A DNA stretch of 64,000 nucleotides from an uncultured Verrucomicrobia subdivision 3 bacterium (GTDB taxonomy: Bacteria > Verrucomicrobiota > Verrucomicrobiia > Limisphaerales > UBA11358), in the NCBI GenBank assembly GCA_903922735.1, contig CAIXUZ010000045.1, positions 44,412 to 108,411 of the forward strand, written 5' to 3'. Position 1 is the first letter of the stretch; each line of letters opens with the position of its first letter. Positions 58,880 to 64,000 of the stretch are shown here, piece by piece. Position numbers and translations under genes: made by a program. The notes under the pieces were generated by a model. The model was not told where the DNA came from, searched no databases, and saw nothing but the letters and a program-made list of their open reading frames with translations.

Positions 58880-60409
58880 ATGTTCTCACTATTTTATAAA
58901 AAAATCCCAGGTTTGGTTTTGGGTCTGGGCGCGCTGGCTGCGTTTACCGTCGAGGCGCTTGACGCCACGGCATTCGATCAACCGTATCAGCCGTCGTGGA
59001 ATTCCTTGAACCACCGACAGACGCCGCAGTGGCTGCGGGACGGGAAGTTCGGCATTTATACGCATTGGGGGGTGTATTCGGTTCCGGCCCAGGGCCCGAA
59101 TAGCACCTGGTTTGCCAACCATGCCTACGAAAAGACCAACAGCCCGGAACGAAAATATTGGGAGGCGACTTATGGGCCGCTGGAGAAATTCGGCTACAAG
59201 GAATTCATTCCCCAGTTCACCGCGGAGAAGTTCAATGCGGATGAATGGGCGGATCTTTTCCAGAAGGCGGGCGCGCGCTTTGCCGGTCCGGTGGCGGTGC
59301 ATCACGACGGATTCTGCATGTGGGACACCCGGTATTCCGACTGGAACGCCGCCAAGATGGGACCCAAGCGGGATGTGGTGGGCGAACTCGCCAAGGCCAT
59401 CAAGAAACGCGACTTGAAATTCGTCACGGCGTTTCATCATGCCGAGAACTGGTTCTATTTTCCCACCTGGAATACCAATTACGACTGCGGCGACCCGCGT
59501 TACTCCGGACTCTACGGTCCGATTCATGAGAAGAACGCGCTGCCCACCAAAGCCTTTCTCGATGACTGGAAAGGCAAGATTGTTGAGGTCATAGACAAAT
59601 ATGACCCGGATTTCGTCTGGTTCGACTACGGGCTGAAACAAATCACCGAAAGTTACAAACAAGACCTGCTGGCGTATTACTACAACAAAGCGGCGGCCGC
59701 CCACAAAGAGGTGGTGGTCAGTTACAAATTTCATGACCTTCCACCCGGAGCCGGACTGCTGGATTTGGAATTGGGACAGGAAACGGACCTGACCTATTAT
59801 GAATGGATCACAGATTCGACCGTGGATAACGGGAGCGCCTGGGGATATGTCAAGGGGCAGGGTTTCAAGACGCTAGAGAATCTCATCGTCAATCTGGTGG
59901 ATCGCGTGAGCAAGAACGGCTATCTGCTGCTTAATGTCGGCCCCAAACCCGACGGCACCATCCCGGATGAAGCCAAAACATTATTACTCGGAATGGGTGC
60001 GTGGCTGAAGGTCAATGGCGAGGCGATTTATAACACGACCCCGTGGCTCGTGGCCGGAGAAGGACCGACCCAACTCGCGACCAAGACCAAAGAAAACAAG
60101 GGGAAGAATTTCAACGAGAACAACGATCTCCGCTACACCGGGCAGGATATCCGGTTCACGGTCAATGGCAACAAGCTGTATGCCACGGTGCTGGCCTGGC
60201 CGGGGGAGACAGTTATAATCAAGAGTCTGGCTCCGAAATATAACTGGCCCGGACTGTATCCATCGGAAATCACTTCGATCACGATGCTCGGCAACGGCAA
60301 GGAGCTGAAGTGGGAGATGACGAAGGAAGGCTTGAAGATTGAAACGCCGAAGACCAAGCCCGGCGATTTTGCCTATGTTTTCAAGATCGAGCGCCGCCGA
60401 CCGTTTTAA
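58880..60409 (+). CDS. Alpha-L-fucosidase, GH29-like
   Basis: PQWLRDGKFGIYTHWGVYSVPA; HHDGFCMWDTRYSDWNAAKMGPKRDVVGELAKAIKKRDLKF; DPDFVWFDYGLKQI. Confidence 0.92.
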   Translation: MFSLFYKKIPGLVLGLGALAAFTVEALDATAFDQPYQPSWNSLNHRQTPQWLRDGKFGIYTHWGVYSVPAQGPNSTWFANHAYEKTNSPERKYWEATYGPLEKFGYKEFIPQFTAEKFNADEWADLFQKAGARFAGPVAVHHDGFCMWDTRYSDWNAAKMGPKRDVVGELAKAIKKRDLKFVTAFHHAENWFYFPTWNTNYDCGDPRYSGLYGPIHEKNALPTKAFLDDWKGKIVEVIDKYDPDFVWFDYGLKQITESYKQDLLAYYYNKAAAAHKEVVVSYKFHDLPPGAGLLDLELGQETDLTYYEWITDSTVDNGSAWGYVKGQGFKTLENLIVNLVDRVSKNGYLLLNVGPKPDGTIPDEAKTLLLGMGAWLKVNGEAIYNTTPWLVAGEGPTQLATKTKENKGKNFNENNDLRYTGQDIRFTVNGNKLYATVLAWPGETVIIKSLAPKYNWPGLYPSEITSITMLGNGKELKWEMTKEGLKIETPKTKPGDFAYVFKIERRRPF

Positions 60410-60589
60410 TTTGGCTCAGATCATGGGGCATCAAGGGAAACATCGAACAGTCAACATTCAACGCCGAACATCCAAAAAGAAGCGGGACCCAAACATGAAA
60501 CTTGAGAATGGAAAGGTTCGCGAGATGGACACAGTTCAACGAGGCTGAAAGCCTTCAGCGCATTACGGCCAAAGTATTTGGGAAACATC

Positions 60590-61900
60590 CTAATGGCCGG
60601 TCGCGACCGTGGTCGTTTTGGGCGGACGAAAGAACAGCGCCAACCCCACCGCCGCCAAGAGCGAGCAAATCATCGGCACCAGGAACAAGCCCTTGAAATG
60701 AACCACGCCGTCGTGGGTGAAAATATTCTGACCCAGGTACGGGCAGAAAGAATTCGCCGCCAGCGCACCCACGCCGAGGATCATCATATTGAACAAGCCT
60801 TGCGCACTGGCGCGGGCATCCTTGGGAAAATGAGCGTCCACAAAAATATAAACCGTCGCGAAGAAAAAGGCATAGCAGATGCCGTGGAGGATTTGCGCGA
60901 GAATGATGAGATCGCGGTGCTGCGGAAAATAAGCATAGACGGCAAACCGCGCGGCCTGGCCGAGAATACCGAGAATCATCGTCGCGCGCCAGCCCAGCAC
61001 CTTGAGCGTCGCGCCGAGGATAAGCATGGTCAGAATTTCCGCCACCTGGCCAATGCTCATTACGGGCATGATCCAGTTGCCCGGAATGCCCACGCCGCCG
61101 GCGCCGGGAGCCGTGCCGAGGAACATTCCCGTCCAGTTGAAATAGCAATTTTGCACGAACGCATCCACCAGCGTCACCAACCACAACACGAGCACGAATG
61201 GATGCTTGAGGAGTTTCATCGCTTCCAGCCACGCCAGTCCTTCCGCGCCCTTGCCAGTCTTGTTCGGCGGCGTGGGCGGCAGCAGGAAACTGAAACCCGA
61301 CAGCGCCAGCGACGCCCCGCCCGCCACGATGTAAGTCCAAGCGGTGGCCGCCTTGAGTTTGTCGCCGGTCAACCCGGAGGCGAGCACGGTGCCCAGCCAG
61401 TCGGAAAATCCCGTCACATTGGCGGCATGAACTTTGTCCCAGTCCACCAGAATGAACGTGAACGGCCAGGCCGCAAGAATCCAGCCGACCGTTCCGCCCA
61501 TGCGAACAACGCCGAATTCCTTCTGCGGGTCTTTCATGTGGGCGAACGCGATGGAGTTGGCGATGGAGATGGTCGGCACATACAGCAGGCAATGCACTAG
61601 CATCAGCCCGAAGAACAGCCAGAAACTGCTTGTGAACGCCAAGGCCAGCATCGCCAGCCCACCGGTGAAATGGCTGAACGCGAGGAATTTTTCCGCCGCG
61701 AAATTCCGGTCGCAAAACTGGTTGCTGAAAAACATGCCCACGATGGCAGCGATGGGAAACGCATTCAGAATCCACGCCTGCTGAACCGGCGAGAAGCCCA
61801 GGCTGGGCAGATAGCCGAAGATCAGCGGCAGCCAGGCGCCCCAGATGAAGAACTCAAGCACCATCATCACAAACAAGCGAAAGCGGCAGGATTTATTCAT
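60590..61900 (-). CDS. Nucleoside-transporter-like MFS permease
   Basis: 12-TM hydrophobic protein; MMVLEFFIWGAWLPLIFGYLPSLGFSPVQQAWILNAF; IANSIAFAHMKDPQKEFGVVRMGGTVGWILAAWPF. Confidence 0.85.
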   Translation of the reverse strand: MNKSCRFRLFVMMVLEFFIWGAWLPLIFGYLPSLGFSPVQQAWILNAFPIAAIVGMFFSNQFCDRNFAAEKFLAFSHFTGGLAMLALAFTSSFWLFFGLMLVHCLLYVPTISIANSIAFAHMKDPQKEFGVVRMGGTVGWILAAWPFTFILVDWDKVHAANVTGFSDWLGTVLASGLTGDKLKAATAWTYIVAGGASLALSGFSFLLPPTPPNKTGKGAEGLAWLEAMKLLKHPFVLVLWLVTLVDAFVQNCYFNWTGMFLGTAPGAGGVGIPGNWIMPVMSIGQVAEILTMLILGATLKVLGWRATMILGILGQAARFAVYAYFPQHRDLIILAQILHGICYAFFFATVYIFVDAHFPKDARASAQGLFNMMILGVGALAANSFCPYLGQNIFTHDGVVHFKGLFLVPMICSLLAAVGLALFFRPPKTTTVATGH

Positions 61901-61922
61901 AATTTCAGTTCGAGGGCGGAGA

Positions 61923-62975
61923 TCATAGCTTCACGAGCGAACGGGTCCGGAGGGAGGTTTCCTCCGCCTCGCAAATTTCGAGCGCGGTGACGCCATCGCG
62001 CGCGGTCACGACCGAGCAAGGCCGATGGCCGGCAATGCAATCAACGAAGTAGCGCGTTTCGGCTCCGTAGCCATCCGGACCAGCACATGGAACGGTGCGC
62101 GGCGGCTTACTGGTTTCAGAGACGATTAGCGCCCCTGCCCCACGCATCAAATCAAAATCCAGCGTGGCTCGCTCGCAGTGCAGCGTGTAAGTCATGTTGA
62201 AACCCTGCGTCAACAGCCAGCTGCCCTCCGCATAAACCGCCGGCCCGTCAGCAAAGCCATACTGCGTCACCACATGATTAATAGAACCGCCCGCCTCCAC
62301 CACGCCGGAGGAAAAAACCGTCCGGGGCCGGCCAAAAAGATAATTGACGAAGTCGGTGTCGTGAATGTGCAGATCAAACAGCGCGCCGCCCAGATCGCTT
62401 CCCGCGCCGGTGTAGGTGCCCGGCCGGCTCCAGGCCGGCAGCTCGGAAACGCGCCGGAACCGCGCGGCCAGAACCGAGCCGAAAGTTTTTTCCGCCACCA
62501 CCTGCTTAAGCCAGGCCCAACCCGGCCAGAAGCGCATGCACATGGCCGGCATCAGGATTCCCAGCGAACTTTCTGCCACTGCTGCAATTTCCCGCGCCGC
62601 CGCCGAGGTGCGGGCCAAAGGCTTTTCGCACAAGACATGCCGTCCCGCCCGAAGCGCGGCGATGACCTGCGCAGGATGCATCGGCGTCGGCGTGCAAATG
62701 TCCACCAGATCAATTTCCGGATCGGCCAGCAATGCCTCCAGCTTGCTAAAGGTTTTCACACCGGCACCGAGGTGGATATCACCGGTGCTTTTGATATTGC
62801 CGGCAATGCCGGGGATGATGCCGTTGACCGGCAACCGCATGGGATCACATACAGCCGCTACACGCGCCGCCGGATTTTCGAGGTAGGCCCGCAGATGCGT
62901 GACGCCCATGAAACCAAGACCGACGACGGCGACATTCAACGGGCGTGCGGTTTTTCCGGATGAAGAGTTTGGCAT
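61923..62975 (-). CDS. Gfo/Idh/MocA family oxidoreductase
   Basis: LNVAVVGLGFMGVTHLRAYLENPAARVAAVCD; DICTPTPMHPAQVIAALRAGRHVLCEKPLART. Confidence 0.9.
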   Translation of the reverse strand: MPNSSSGKTARPLNVAVVGLGFMGVTHLRAYLENPAARVAAVCDPMRLPVNGIIPGIAGNIKSTGDIHLGAGVKTFSKLEALLADPEIDLVDICTPTPMHPAQVIAALRAGRHVLCEKPLARTSAAAREIAAVAESSLGILMPAMCMRFWPGWAWLKQVVAEKTFGSVLAARFRRVSELPAWSRPGTYTGAGSDLGGALFDLHIHDTDFVNYLFGRPRTVFSSGVVEAGGSINHVVTQYGFADGPAVYAEGSWLLTQGFNMTYTLHCERATLDFDLMRGAGALIVSETSKPPRTVPCAGPDGYGAETRYFVDCIAGHRPCSVVTARDGVTALEICEAEETSLRTRSLVKL

Positions 62976-62986
62976 GATAAAAATAA

Positions 62987-63838
62987 TCAGGCGAGTTGCT
63001 CGACCATTGCTTTGGCAGCGCGCATATCCGCAACGCGGCTCGTGCCCGCCTCGCGTTCAATCACGAAGTGGCCCGCATAATCGGCAGCTTTGATCGCCGC
63101 GAAGAAGGCCCGCCAATCAACCTCGCCCGTGCCGACGACGACTTCTTCGCCCCATGTTCCGGGCATCTTGGTGCGCCGGGCATCCTTGATATGAACCTGC
63201 CGGATCCAAGGCGTAAGAAGCCGCAGCGCGCCGGGTACGTCGTCCCGGCCATAGAGGAGGACGTTGGCCGGATCAAAATTGACGCCAAGGTTGGGGCGAT
63301 TCACCGCGCGCAGAATAGCCGCCAGTTCCCCGGCGGATTCCTGTCCGGTTTCCAAACCCAGTTCGATCTTCCGTTCCGCGAAAATATCCGCCACCAAACC
63401 AAGCCGCTCCGCCAGCTTATGGAAATCAGAATCGCGCTGGTCATGCGGCAGAAAGCCAGCGTGAAAGGTCACCAGCTTCAAGCCGAGTGTTTCCGCAAGC
63501 GCCGCGGTCGCCTGAATATTCTTCAAGTTCTGCGGCCAGGTGGCGTCCGGCGCAATGCCACCGGTCCGTCGGATGGTTTCGAGCGTCGAGTAATCTTCGC
63601 CGACGCAACCAAACATGCCGGAAACAATGGTGATTCCGTTGTTTTGAAATTCGGCAGCAGCCCGGCCCCAGATTGCGGGCGATTCCCGAAGCGGATCCAG
63701 GGCAAGCTGCACCCGGCGGACGCCCGTGGCGAGAATTTTTCCGGCAAGTTCGCCCGGGCTGGCGCACTGCAACGACCAACTACAAACAGCCAGGCGTTCA
63801 ATCAGGGCGGTTTTGACCGGATTCATTTTGCGTTTCAA
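62987..63838 (-). CDS. Sugar phosphate isomerase/epimerase (AP endonuclease-like TIM barrel)
   Basis: LKLVTFHAGFLPHDQRDSDFHKLAERLGLVADIFAERKIELGLETG; LGVNFDPANVLLYGRDD; VHIKDARR. Confidence 0.85.
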   Translation of the reverse strand: MKRKMNPVKTALIERLAVCSWSLQCASPGELAGKILATGVRRVQLALDPLRESPAIWGRAAAEFQNNGITIVSGMFGCVGEDYSTLETIRRTGGIAPDATWPQNLKNIQATAALAETLGLKLVTFHAGFLPHDQRDSDFHKLAERLGLVADIFAERKIELGLETGQESAGELAAILRAVNRPNLGVNFDPANVLLYGRDDVPGALRLLTPWIRQVHIKDARRTKMPGTWGEEVVVGTGEVDWRAFFAAIKAADYAGHFVIEREAGTSRVADMRAAKAMVEQLA

Positions 63839-64000
63839 TTCAGGGTTATGCGGGGGACTGAAATCAGATTAGGGGTTAATTCATTTTTTGTCCATCACGC
63901 CGGCAGGCCGGTAGTGTCTTAATCTTATTCTTAATCGTGATAATGGTTCCAAGGGGATTAAGATTAGGATTACGACTGGGATTAGGACCCACGCCGGCAG

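Noticed and set aside
63895-64000. attaagattagg-type short repeats at the right edge
   Set aside because: Simple low-complexity intergenic sequence; too short and cut by the window edge to interpret.

Overview
The window looks like a chromosome segment from a Verrucomicrobiota-type genome (inference from giant autotransporter-repeat proteins, H-X9-DG prepilins and DUF1080/Gfo-Idh/fucosidase genes). Four blocks can be read. (1) 1-11.4 kb: one partial and one giant (2844 aa) secreted beta-strand-repeat protein. (2) 11.4-29.8 kb: a dense minus-strand defence island. A type I R-M locus (two hsdM, one hsdS, one hsdR) is interleaved with a DUF262/DUF1524 (GmrSD-like) protein and an unknown 205-aa partner, an AbiEi/AbiEii pair, a tandem Myb/SANT-like protein, and a DUF4062-AAA ATPase plus HNH nuclease pair. 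hsdS is interrupted by an ISL3-family IS. (3) 30-44.5 kb: two integrase-bearing elements. The first has RadC, CobS-like AAA+ and a tyrosine recombinase, preceded by about 550 bp packed with hairpins. The second has an integrase next to tRNA-Pro(GGG), an HTH gene and a VirE-N-like primase. Ankyrin genes and a frame-broken gene lie between them. (4) 44.7-63.8 kb: carbohydrate-use genes and a large PAS hybrid histidine kinase. The best candidate for an undescribed system is the DUF4062-ATPase/HNH pair (Septu-like in logic). It is bracketed by two copies of the hsdS 5' end and sits in a chain of overlapping ORFs with a Myb/SANT-like gene and AbiE. All assignments come from reading motifs; no database search was run.
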